From the NCBI GenBank assembly GCA_029287645.1, contig JARFQS010000068.1:1-17496 (forward strand): 17,496 nucleotides of DNA, in the 5' to 3' direction. Both the position numbers and the translations under genes were made by a program. This document shows, in pieces, positions 6,654 to 13,522 of this stretch (position 1 is its first letter; the number at the start of each line of letters is the position of its first letter). The notes beneath the pieces are model-generated. The model did not search any database. It was not told where the DNA came from and worked only from the letters and a program-made list of their open reading frames with translations. This stretch comes from Thermoanaerobaculia bacterium (GTDB lineage Bacteria > Acidobacteriota > Thermoanaerobaculia > Multivoradales > JAHEKO01).

Positions 6654-8102
6654 TCAGGGCCGCCAGAAGGCCCGGCTGAACAGGGCGGCGATCGAGTAGA
6701 TCTCGAGTCTTCCCATCCACATCAGCAGCACCATCAGGGCTTTGTCCCAGCCGCTGAAGAAGGCGAAGTTCTGGGTCGGGCCGACCATCGCCAGACCGGG
6801 CCCGATATTGCCCAGAGTCGCTGCCGAAGCTGTCGCACTGGTGACCAGGTCAGGCCCGGAGATGCTGAGCAGCAGCGTTCCGGCACCCCAGATGCTCAGG
6901 TAGAGAATAAAGAAGCCGGCGACACTTCGAACGACGGCGTCGGGTACCGACTTGCCCCCGACAAAGACCGACATCACCGTGTTGGGGCTGAAGATCAGTC
7001 GAGCCTCACGGAAGGCCGAGCGCAAGCCGATGAGCATGCGCATCACCTTCATCGAGCCGCCCGTCGAGCCAGCACAGCCGCCCACGAACATCAGGCCGAC
7101 GATGAGCATGCGCGAGAGCACGGGCCAGGTGTCGAAGTCGGCGGTTGCGAAGCCCGTGGTGGTAGTGATGGAAACCGTTTGGAAGACAGCGTCGAGCGCC
7201 GCGCGCGGTCCGTTCTCATAGGTGCCCCGGCGCAGCAGATCGAAGGTGACGACAGCGGCCACACCCAACATCACGTTCAGGTAGAGGCGAAACTCCGGAT
7301 CCCGGTAGAGGTTCCAACCGCGGCGCCTCTTGAGGCCGTAGAACAGGGAAAAGTTCGTTCCGGCCAGGACCATGAAGAGGATGATCACGATCTCGACCGC
7401 AGGTGACTGGAACGCGGCGACCGAAGCATTGCGCGGCGAGAACCCTCCGGTGGACATGGTTGAGAACGTGTGGGTCAGGGCGTCATACAGGTTCATGCCG
7501 CAGGCCATCAGAAGGACGGTCTCCGCGGCCGACAGCATCAGGTAGATCTTCCACAAAACCCCCGCGGTGTGGGTGATTCGCGAGCCGAGTGCCTCGGACG
7601 TCGGGCCGGGCACTTCGAGCTTGTAGAGGAAGCGGGCGCCAGGACCCAATTCGGGGAGCAGGGCCACGAAGAGGACGATGATTCCCATGCCGCCCAGCCA
7701 TTGGGTGAAGCTGCGCCAGAATAGGATCCCCAGGGCATGTCCTTCGATCGCCGTCATGACCGAGGCCCCGGTGGTGGTGAACCCGGAAGCCGACTCGAAG
7801 AGCGCGTCCATCGGGTGTGTGAAAGTACCGGCCAGTAGATAGGGAATCGCGCCGAAGAGAGATGCCAGCACCCACCCTCCAACCACCACGAGGATTCCCT
7901 CCCGCCTGTAGCTCTCGCCCTTTTCTCCGCCGATGCCCACCATGATGCCGCCCGCGATGGCGGTGATCAGGCTGGACACCAGGAACGCGATGACCACCTT
8001 CCACTCACCGTAGAAGGCGGAGCAGAGGGCCGGGGCCAGGTTCATGGCCGCCAGCAGCAGGACCAGTCTGCCGAGGAAGCGAAGTGGAACGCGGAAATTC
8101 AC
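6654..8102 (-). CDS. trkH: Trk/Ktr-type potassium uptake protein, membrane subunit TrkH
   Basis: Product of 482 residues, the usual TrkH length, an inner-membrane K+ translocation subunit. All four pore repeats carry their filter sequences: TTTGAS (109-114), STGGFS (217-222), TTTGFA (314-319) and TLGNIGPG (429-436). GGCAGSTGGSMK (341-352) also matches the family, and the C-terminus has the typical MWMGRLEIYS stretch. The start is GTG at 8102, 10 bp after the trkA stop, so it is translated from the trkA transcript. No obvious Shine-Dalgarno sequence precedes it. It needs the TrkA ring, encoded just upstream, for nucleotide-gated opening. Confidence 0.95.
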   Translation of the reverse strand: MNFRVPLRFLGRLVLLLAAMNLAPALCSAFYGEWKVVIAFLVSSLITAIAGGIMVGIGGEKGESYRREGILVVVGGWVLASLFGAIPYLLAGTFTHPMDALFESASGFTTTGASVMTAIEGHALGILFWRSFTQWLGGMGIIVLFVALLPELGPGARFLYKLEVPGPTSEALGSRITHTAGVLWKIYLMLSAAETVLLMACGMNLYDALTHTFSTMSTGGFSPRNASVAAFQSPAVEIVIILFMVLAGTNFSLFYGLKRRRGWNLYRDPEFRLYLNVMLGVAAVVTFDLLRRGTYENGPRAALDAVFQTVSITTTTGFATADFDTWPVLSRMLIVGLMFVGGCAGSTGGSMKVMRMLIGLRSAFREARLIFSPNTVMSVFVGGKSVPDAVVRSVAGFFILYLSIWGAGTLLLSISGPDLVTSATASAATLGNIGPGLAMVGPTQNFAFFSGWDKALMVLLMWMGRLEIYSIAALFSRAFWRP

Positions 8103-8112
8103 CGGAGCAATC

Positions 8113-9471
8113 TCACGACCGTTCGCGGCCCGGGAACAACAGGCGCACGGTGTCCAACTCGGATTCGTGGACGAAGAGGATCACCAGATCCCCGGCCTCG
8201 AGTCGATCGTTGCCGCGCGGTACGAAGACGTCGTCACCCCGCATGACGGCACCCACGATCATGCCGCGCGGCGGGCTCATCTCGGCGAGGGTGACGCCAG
8301 AGGCGGGGCTCGCTTCAGCCAGCTTGCGCTCCAGAACCTGGGCAGCACCCTTGTGCAGGGAGACGATGTTGGCGCTGTATCCACTCTCGATGTACTCCTC
8401 GATTCGCTCCCTGGCCAGCGTCCGAGGACTGAAGACCTCCTGCATCCCGAGTCGTCTCCAAAGTTGCGTCGTCTCCGAGCGGTGCACCATCGCCAGCACC
8501 TGCTCCACACCGAGCTCCTGTGCGAGCAGGCAGGCCATCAGATTGCTCTCGTCGTTGGCGGTGAGGCCGACGAAGCTCTTGGCCAGGCCGATGCGCTCGG
8601 CCTTGAGCAACGCCAGATCCGTGGCGTCGCCGTGGATGATCTCGAACTGGGGAAACTCGGCGGCGAGTCGCTGAGCGACACTCTTCTCGATCTCGATGAT
8701 CTTTACAGGGATTTCCAAGGGTGCGAGCGCCCTTGCAACCGCGCTGCCGGTCTCGCCGCCGCCAGCTATGACGACTTTGCCGACGACCTTGCGATGATTG
8801 CTGACGGTGAGCTCGGCTTGCTCGATGACCTCCGAGGTGCCGAGAATCAGTGCGTCGTCGCCTTCCTGAGCCTGGTCGTTACCGCCGGGAATGATGAGGT
8901 CGTCACCACGATAGAACGCGGCGACCAGAGAGTTTCTGGGGAGCAAGACGTCTCGCAGGGGCTTGTTGACGAGCGGCGAGTCGGCGTCGAGGTGGATCTT
9001 GCGGAGCTGGACCTTGCCGGCCGCCAGATACTCGACCGCCATGGTGGCATGACCGTGAATCTCGTTGAGGACGCGCGTGGTGGTGAGTAGCTGGGTGGAG
9101 AGCAGTAGATCGACGTCGAAGGCCTGCTCCAGGAGCCGACGGTAGGTGATGACTTCCTCGGCCACCGCCACCCGCACAACAGCCCTTTGGGCGCCGAGGT
9201 CCTTGGCGAGATTCGCCGCCGCCAGATTGGCTTCGTCGGACGACGACACCGCCATGAAGAGCTCGCACCCTTCGACCCCGGCGGCTGCGAGAACGGGAGG
9301 GTGAGCCCCGTTTCCGCCGACCACCCGCACATCCAGCTCTTCGTCGATCCGTTCTTGCTTGGCCGGATCAAGCTCGATGACGGTGACATCCTCACCCTGT
9401 TGGGAAAGGGTCTGCGCCAGGTGGTAGCCCACCTCGCCAGCCCCCATGACCACGTAGTGTTTTCGTTGCAT
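8113..9471 (-). CDS. trkA: Trk potassium uptake system regulatory subunit TrkA
   Basis: Product of 452 residues with the full-length two-lobed TrkA plan: RCK_N (1-about 120, dinucleotide motif GAGEVG at 10-15, with Glu33 at the end of strand 2), RCK_C (about 140-220), a second RCK_N (230-about 350, glycine motif AGGGETG at 236-242) and a second RCK_C (about 365-450). It is a soluble protein that docks on TrkH and gates K+ uptake in response to NAD(H) or ATP/ADP. The ATG at 9471 begins the family-typical N-terminus (YVVMGAGEVG) and lacks a Shine-Dalgarno sequence. It leads the trkA-trkH operon; the 210-bp region upstream is shared with a divergent DUF4136 gene. Confidence 0.95.
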   Translation of the reverse strand: MQRKHYVVMGAGEVGYHLAQTLSQQGEDVTVIELDPAKQERIDEELDVRVVGGNGAHPPVLAAAGVEGCELFMAVSSSDEANLAAANLAKDLGAQRAVVRVAVAEEVITYRRLLEQAFDVDLLLSTQLLTTTRVLNEIHGHATMAVEYLAAGKVQLRKIHLDADSPLVNKPLRDVLLPRNSLVAAFYRGDDLIIPGGNDQAQEGDDALILGTSEVIEQAELTVSNHRKVVGKVVIAGGGETGSAVARALAPLEIPVKIIEIEKSVAQRLAAEFPQFEIIHGDATDLALLKAERIGLAKSFVGLTANDESNLMACLLAQELGVEQVLAMVHRSETTQLWRRLGMQEVFSPRTLARERIEEYIESGYSANIVSLHKGAAQVLERKLAEASPASGVTLAEMSPPRGMIVGAVMRGDDVFVPRGNDRLEAGDLVILFVHESELDTVRLLFPGRERS

Positions 9472-9515
9472 GGTTTTCAGTGACTCTGGGATCGCACCAC
9501 CGTCTTGTTAGTGGG

Positions 9516-9521
9516 ATTGTA
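9516..9521 (-). promoter_or_regulatory. Possible -10 box of trkA-trkH
   Basis: On the minus strand this reads TACAAT (five of six consensus bases), inside GGGCTACAATCCC, giving a leader of roughly 40 nt before trkA. No clear -35 was found at 16-18 bp, so an activator or alternative spacing may be involved. The same GCTACAATC string recurs in the promoter of the phosphatase gene (13430-13435). Confidence 0.4.
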
Positions 9522-9589
9522 GCCCGAAACTCCTTCCACAAAGTCAGTTGGGACCCCATGGATCCGGCTCTTTGGGCCGCTGAAGCGGT

Positions 9590-9610
9590 GTCTCGTGGGA
9601 CGTCTCGTGG
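9590..9610 (+). repeat. Direct repeat GTCTCGTGG x2, candidate operator
   Basis: GTCTCGTGG occurs at 9590-9598 and again at 9602-9610, a 12-bp period, slightly more than one helical turn. The second copy covers the -35 region of the promoter proposed for the DUF4136 gene at 9682. Tandem half-sites in this position are typical of response-regulator or activator binding; which protein binds is not known. Confidence 0.4.
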
Positions 9611-9620
9611 CTGGACCTTG

Positions 9621-9629
9621 TGCTAACGT
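9621..9629 (+). promoter_or_regulatory. Extended -10 promoter element for the DUF4136-channel operon
   Basis: TGC followed by TAACGT (9624-9629) forms an extended -10 element. The -35 position (about 9601-9606, CGTCTC) matches poorly and is overlapped by the GTCTCGTGG direct repeat, suggesting activation. The leader to the ATG at 9682 would be about 45 nt. Confidence 0.4.
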
Positions 9630-9681
9630 CTGCCTGCCGAAATCGGGTGCCATCGCCAGAGTTCCGCGAGAGGAGAGAATC

Positions 9682-10218
9682 ATGTCGAGATCCATCGTAT
9701 TCGGTGTCTCACTTTGCCTGATGCTGGCCGCCAACGTGTCTGCGCAGGACGTAGACATTCGTGCCAAGGACGGGGTGAACTTCTCGGGCTTCACGACCTA
9801 TGCATGGGCGCCACATCTCGATGTGGATGGCGACCACCCGGTCGCAGACGGCTCTCCCCTCGATCTGAAGATCAAGAAGGCGGCCGACTCCGAGCTCGAG
9901 CGCAAGGGCTACGAGCGTGTCGAGCGGCAGGAGTCTCCCGACCTGATGATCAACTACGTCGGTTTCGGTACGGACATCACAGACATCGAGGGAATTACCA
10001 AGGAGCTGACGCCCGGAGTCAAGTGGATTGGCGACCCGCAGGCGCACTCGATGCGCTCCTATCGTGAGGGCACTCTGGTGTTCGAGGTCGTGGATACGGC
10101 CACCGAGGAGATGGTGTGGAGCGGCTGGGTGACCGAGTTGGCGCGCACCTTCGAGAAGCTCAGGGCCAAGGCCGAGAAGGCCACGCGCAAGGTCTTCACA
10201 CACTTTCCTCAGAAGTGA
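9682..10218 (+). CDS. Secreted DUF4136-family protein
   Basis: Product of 178 residues from the ATG behind a strong ribosome binding site (GAGGAGAG, 9669-9676). Residues 1-21 are a signal peptide with predicted cut after NVSA; there is no lipobox cysteine, unlike many DUF4136 members, so it is probably soluble in the periplasm. The mature protein shows the family pattern: an N-terminal VNFSGFTTYAWAP block, a helix with SELERKGYERV, then DLMINYVGFG, a strand pair TLVFEVVDTATEEMVWSGWVTE and a final helix ending in VFTHFP. The function of DUF4136 is not known. It is 6 bp upstream of the potassium-channel gene and co-transcribed with it. A second DUF4136 gene lies just beyond the channel on the other strand. 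Confidence 0.85.
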   Translation: MSRSIVFGVSLCLMLAANVSAQDVDIRAKDGVNFSGFTTYAWAPHLDVDGDHPVADGSPLDLKIKKAADSELERKGYERVERQESPDLMINYVGFGTDITDIEGITKELTPGVKWIGDPQAHSMRSYREGTLVFEVVDTATEEMVWSGWVTELARTFEKLRAKAEKATRKVFTHFPQK

Positions 10219-10224
10219 GGCTCG

Positions 10225-10962
10225 ATGGGCCAGAAGATCGAGATGCTGGGCGATCGTGTCTGGCACAGATACTCGCGGGAGAACCTCAACGTCTCCCTCC
10301 TCGTATCCCTGGTCGTCCTGTTCTTGCTCTACCCGGTGATGGTGGAGCTCGGGCTTGTCAGGTTCTACAGGTGGGTGTTCATTTTCGAATTGATTCTGGC
10401 GTCTTTCGCCATGGCGTCAACCTGGGCGCACCGGAACCTGGCAGTGGCTCTGGGGGCGCCGGCGATCCTGTTCCAGATGGTGGCTTACTCGCTACCCTCT
10501 CGACTGAGTTTGGGTATGGCGGCGCTAGCGACTCTGGTCTTCTTGGTCTATGTGATCATCGTGGTCTATCGATTGCTCCTCGCACCTGGCGTCGTGACGG
10601 GTGACAAGCTGGCCGCAGCAGTCAATGTCTACCTTCTTCTGGGCTTGGCGTGGGCCATCGCCTATGGGGTGATCGCGACGCTCGACTACGGGGCCTTCAC
10701 GACCTCGACCATCAAATTCGAGACGCTCGAAGAGTATGTCGAGCTCGGGGCCGAGTTCGTCTTCATCTACTTCAGCTTCGTGACGATCACGACGCTCGGC
10801 TATGGCGACGTGCTGCCGGTGACACCCATCGCGCAAACCGCGGCTTGGACGGAAGCCGTCGTGGGTCAGCTCTTCGTGGCGGTGACGATCGCTCGTCTGG
10901 TGGGGTTGCTGGGCAGGCGGGATGTGATGGGGTCCCGAAAACACCAGGACGACCGTGACTAA
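10225..10962 (+). CDS. Potassium-channel protein with TTLGYGD selectivity filter
   Basis: Product of 245 residues, an inner-membrane ion channel subunit that probably forms a tetramer. The C-terminal half is a two-helix pore module: helix 131-151, pore helix and filter TITTLGYGD (187-195), then helix 204-228. Four further hydrophobic helices precede it (about 23-43, 48-66, 72-88, 95-118). They lack the regularly spaced arginines of a voltage sensor, and there is no RCK or cyclic-nucleotide domain after the pore, so gating is not evident. The start ATG is 6 bp after the DUF4136 stop, with TGAGG overlapping that stop as ribosome binding site. Its TAA shares bases with the TAG of the convergent second DUF4136 gene. 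Assignment as a K+ channel is firm; direction and trigger of flow are not known. Confidence 0.88.
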   Translation: MGQKIEMLGDRVWHRYSRENLNVSLLVSLVVLFLLYPVMVELGLVRFYRWVFIFELILASFAMASTWAHRNLAVALGAPAILFQMVAYSLPSRLSLGMAALATLVFLVYVIIVVYRLLLAPGVVTGDKLAAAVNVYLLLGLAWAIAYGVIATLDYGAFTTSTIKFETLEEYVELGAEFVFIYFSFVTITTLGYGDVLPVTPIAQTAAWTEAVVGQLFVAVTIARLVGLLGRRDVMGSRKHQDDRD

Positions 10963-11483
10963 TTGGAATCGGGAGGAAAGCTCTCGAACATCTTCGTGAC
11001 AGCCTTGTCGATCTGCTTCTGAGCGGTTTTCGGGTTTTCGCTCAGAGTTCTGGTGGCTGTGCCGCGCCAGATGTTCAAACGGCTGTTCCCGTCATCCATG
11101 TCCACGACCAGGGTGCCGACCTCGATCTCGCGGAGGGAATCCCCGGAGACCCCTCCAGGCTCGGAGTCTTCAGGCCAGCGTTGCTGCACACCGAGGATGT
11201 CCACGTCTTCTCGCAGCTCGCTGGCTCGCCGAGCGTGGGTCGACACCAGCAGGTCGGCATCGGAATCGACCCGGGTGAGACCTTTGGCCAGTAGCTGCTT
11301 CTGGACCGTCTCCCGGATCATCTTCTCGATCGCGGGGTCGGCTGCCGGTGTGCCTTGCTTCCAGGCGAAAGTCTTGAACTGCGTGAAGTCGACGGTCTTG
11401 GCAGCTTGAACCGCCACCGCAGCCTGCACCTGGGCTGCCGACAACATGAGGATCAGTCCGACGAGACACTTGGCGAATTTCAT
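10959..11483 (-). CDS. Second secreted DUF4136-family protein
   Basis: Product of 174 residues. A signal peptide covers residues 1-21 (cut after VQA), with no lipobox. The mature chain repeats the DUF4136 pattern: VDFTQFKTFAWKQG near the N-terminus, helix IRETVQKQLLAKGLTRV, DADLLVSTHA, strand pair GTLVVDMDDGNSRLNIWRGTATRTL and a last helix ending in MFESFPP. It is clearly divergent from the copy at 9682-10218, so not a recent duplication. The ATG lies 1 bp after the stop of the phosphatase gene (TGA-G-ATG), with a GGGGGTGAG ribosome binding site inside the end of that gene, so the two are translated from one message. Its last 4 bp overlap the convergent channel gene. Confidence 0.85.
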   Translation of the reverse strand: MKFAKCLVGLILMLSAAQVQAAVAVQAAKTVDFTQFKTFAWKQGTPAADPAIEKMIRETVQKQLLAKGLTRVDSDADLLVSTHARRASELREDVDILGVQQRWPEDSEPGGVSGDSLREIEVGTLVVDMDDGNSRLNIWRGTATRTLSENPKTAQKQIDKAVTKMFESFPPDSN

Positions 11484-11484
11484 C

Positions 11485-13404
11485 TCACCCCCCCGATTGC
11501 GCTGCTTGGGAATCGCACACTTTGAGGATCCTATCGCGTCGGAACAGCAGCCCGTCGATCTGCTCCGTCGAGAGAAGGTCTCCGACGACTCCCGCGAGTT
11601 GCTGGCGGCTCAGCGAGCTCAGCCCCAATTCGAGATCGGCGTCGAGCGGGCCGCAGGGATCCGGCAGATCCGGACCCGGTTCTGGCGAGGTGGGGAAGGC
11701 CTTGGTGCTGTCCGAAAGGGCGATGCGGCGGTCCTGGGGAAGGAACATCCTGCCGAAGTCCTCGCGGCCCTCGACGGCCAGGAGAGCACTGAAGACTCTC
11801 GCGGTGAACCTCTCCTCGTCCAGGCCCTCCAGAAGATCCAACTGATCGTAGGTCTCGAGGAGGGTCAGATCTACGGCACCCTCCATGAAGATCTGGATCG
11901 CCCCGGGTGTTCCCTCGACGCTTCGCTCGATGGTGACGGGCACCAGGTCGAGGCCCAGCAGTCGGTCGAGGCGGTAGGCGGCTACTTCGTTGCGGTAGGC
12001 GCGGACAGCCACTCCTGCTGGTTGCCCGGGTTCGGGTGATTCCTCGACACCCGAGAAAATGGCGCGCATCTCAGGGCCGTCGCCCTCCAGATCACAGACA
12101 TTGGCTGACCGCAGGCCCTTCTGGATCAGGGTGCAGGAGGTGATCTCGGCTTGCCGCAGGAACTCTTCCAGTTGGGCATCGGTCAGCTGTTCGTCGAACC
12201 GGGACCATCCCTCACCCGCAGGCGGTTCGACGGTCGGTTGAGACAACGAAGCGATCTTCGGGTCGAAGACCTCGAAGTCGTCACCCTCGATCACCAGGGC
12301 CAGCGGCTCGCGACCGTAGGCCATACCTACGTCGGCGCGATAGATCTGACCCTTGAAGCGCGAGGTGATACGACCCGATCCGGTCGGAGTGTGGGCGACT
12401 ACGACGGCGCGCGCGTCCAGCGCTGTCAGGGCTCTGTCGAGGCTGGCTCTTTCGAGTCGCTCATTCTCCAGCGAGTTGCCGCGATACCAGAGCGGCCCGG
12501 TCGGCCTGAAAGCCAGGGACTCGGTCAATCGCAAGAAGCTCCTTGCGGCTTCGACCCTGGTATCGCGACCGCCGTTTTCCACCAGAGCGAGGGCCGCGCG
12601 GTAGGTCTGGGTGAAGTCCGCGGGGCCCGCGGTCTCGCCCTCCAGCTTGTCCATGATGGGGATGAGCTCGAGGATGCTCTCACGAACTTGCCCGTTGATC
12701 GCTTCCAGTCCCAGGCCGGCCACGATGTCGGTCAGTCCTCCGTGGAGAAACACCACGCCGTTGATCTTGATGATGGTGGGATGCCGGAGGATCCAGGAGC
12801 CATACTCGCCCTCCGGTGCGAAGGCCCGAATCCGTGCGAAATAGCCGGGCGGGTAGCGTTGATCGAACGCGGCCTTGACCTTGCCGAGGGGAACGGTGGG
12901 TGACGCCATTCCGCCGCGAAAACGCTGCCAGGCCTTCGACCGGTCCTTCTTGTTCTCTTCAGCCGCGAAAGCCAGGAATCCCTCCTCGGGTACATAGCGC
13001 AGATCGCGGACGAGATTCATCACCTCGTGATTGCCCAGCAGTGCATGTACCTCTCCACCTGCCGATGGGGCCTGCTCTTCCAGTTGTCGAACGAGATCCA
13101 GAACCTCCAGCTCCTGTGGACCGCGATCGATCAGGTCACCGATAAACACGAGGTGGGTCGAGCCGCCGCTCCAGGCCAGCGCTTCATCGACCACACCGGT
13201 GCCCTGCAACAGGGAGATCAGCTTGTCGTAGGAGCCGTGCACGTCGCCAATGGCGACGATCCGGGACACCTCGGCCCATTCATAGGGAGTGGACTCGCTC
13301 ACCGCTGACGAGCCCATCACCAGGGCCAGGAGGCAGCACAGCAGGGAGTGTCGTGCCCAATCGACAGAATTCCGCACCAGAATGCGGTCCCTTGGTAAAC
13401 GCAT
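11485..13404 (-). CDS. Secreted PPP-type phosphatase fused to a C-terminal kinase-like (probable pseudokinase) domain
   Basis: Product of 639 residues. A signal peptide or anchor lies near 19-37. The phosphatase domain (about 46-380) has every PPP metal motif: GDVHG (53-57), GDLIDRG (89-95), GNHE (124-127), FLHGGL (219-224) and AHTPTG (337-342), resembling Shewanella-like protein phosphatases. After a linker, LTDAQLEEFLRQAE (408-420) opens a second domain with RNEVAAYRLDRLLG (471-484) and VPVTIER (488-494), the pattern of HipA/FAM20-like kinases in which an N-lobe helix packs on the hinge. Active relatives, as I remember them, carry a lysine after AxF, an N-x-D-R catalytic loop and a DHS metal motif. 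Here these read AIFS (Ser451), VEGRE (544-548) and SDST (564-567), so catalysis is probably lost. Start: ATG 5 bp after the strong AAGGAG site (13410-13415 on the plus strand), with a good promoter upstream. Phosphatase part firm; kinase-like part moderately sure. Confidence 0.85.
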   Translation of the reverse strand: MRLPRDRILVRNSVDWARHSLLCCLLALVMGSSAVSESTPYEWAEVSRIVAIGDVHGSYDKLISLLQGTGVVDEALAWSGGSTHLVFIGDLIDRGPQELEVLDLVRQLEEQAPSAGGEVHALLGNHEVMNLVRDLRYVPEEGFLAFAAEENKKDRSKAWQRFRGGMASPTVPLGKVKAAFDQRYPPGYFARIRAFAPEGEYGSWILRHPTIIKINGVVFLHGGLTDIVAGLGLEAINGQVRESILELIPIMDKLEGETAGPADFTQTYRAALALVENGGRDTRVEAARSFLRLTESLAFRPTGPLWYRGNSLENERLERASLDRALTALDARAVVVAHTPTGSGRITSRFKGQIYRADVGMAYGREPLALVIEGDDFEVFDPKIASLSQPTVEPPAGEGWSRFDEQLTDAQLEEFLRQAEITSCTLIQKGLRSANVCDLEGDGPEMRAIFSGVEESPEPGQPAGVAVRAYRNEVAAYRLDRLLGLDLVPVTIERSVEGTPGAIQIFMEGAVDLTLLETYDQLDLLEGLDEERFTARVFSALLAVEGREDFGRMFLPQDRRIALSDSTKAFPTSPEPGPDLPDPCGPLDADLELGLSSLSRQQLAGVVGDLLSTEQIDGLLFRRDRILKVCDSQAAQSGG

Positions 13405-13429
13405 GGAGTCTCCTTGGCTCTTGGAGAAG

Positions 13430-13459
13430 ATTGTAGCTACCTGACTCATCCACCGACAA
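13430..13459 (-). promoter_or_regulatory. Sigma70-like promoter of the phosphatase-DUF4136 operon
   Basis: On the minus strand TTGTCG (13454-13459) and TACAAT (13430-13435) are 18 bp apart, with four and five of six consensus bases. The leader of about 20 nt contains the AAGGAG ribosome binding site. This is the best-looking promoter in the window. Confidence 0.5.
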
Positions 13460-13487
13460 ACTCGGAAGACAAGAAGATCGGAGACTC

Positions 13488-13516
13488 TTGGGAGGAGTTC
13501 TGCCGCCATGTAACAT
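13488..13516 (+). promoter_or_regulatory. Sigma70-like promoter of the TonB-like gene
   Basis: TTGGGA (13488-13493) and TAACAT (13511-13516) are 17 bp apart, each four of six consensus bases. Transcription would start at about 13523, which is the upstream GTG itself, so the message would be leaderless from GTG or have a leader of about 15 nt to the ATG at 13538. It is arranged back to back with the phosphatase promoter. Confidence 0.4.
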
Positions 13517-13522
13517 AGCGCC

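Noticed and set aside
8044..9090. 348-residue plus-strand frame across trkA
   Set aside because: Shadow of the conserved TrkA gene on the minus strand; no recognisable domain.
13406..13487. 8-bp inverted repeat GAGTCTCC (13406-13413) and GGAGACTC (13480-13487) across the divergent promoters
   Set aside because: One arm is the ribosome binding site of the phosphatase gene and the arms are 66 bp apart; more likely chance than an operator.
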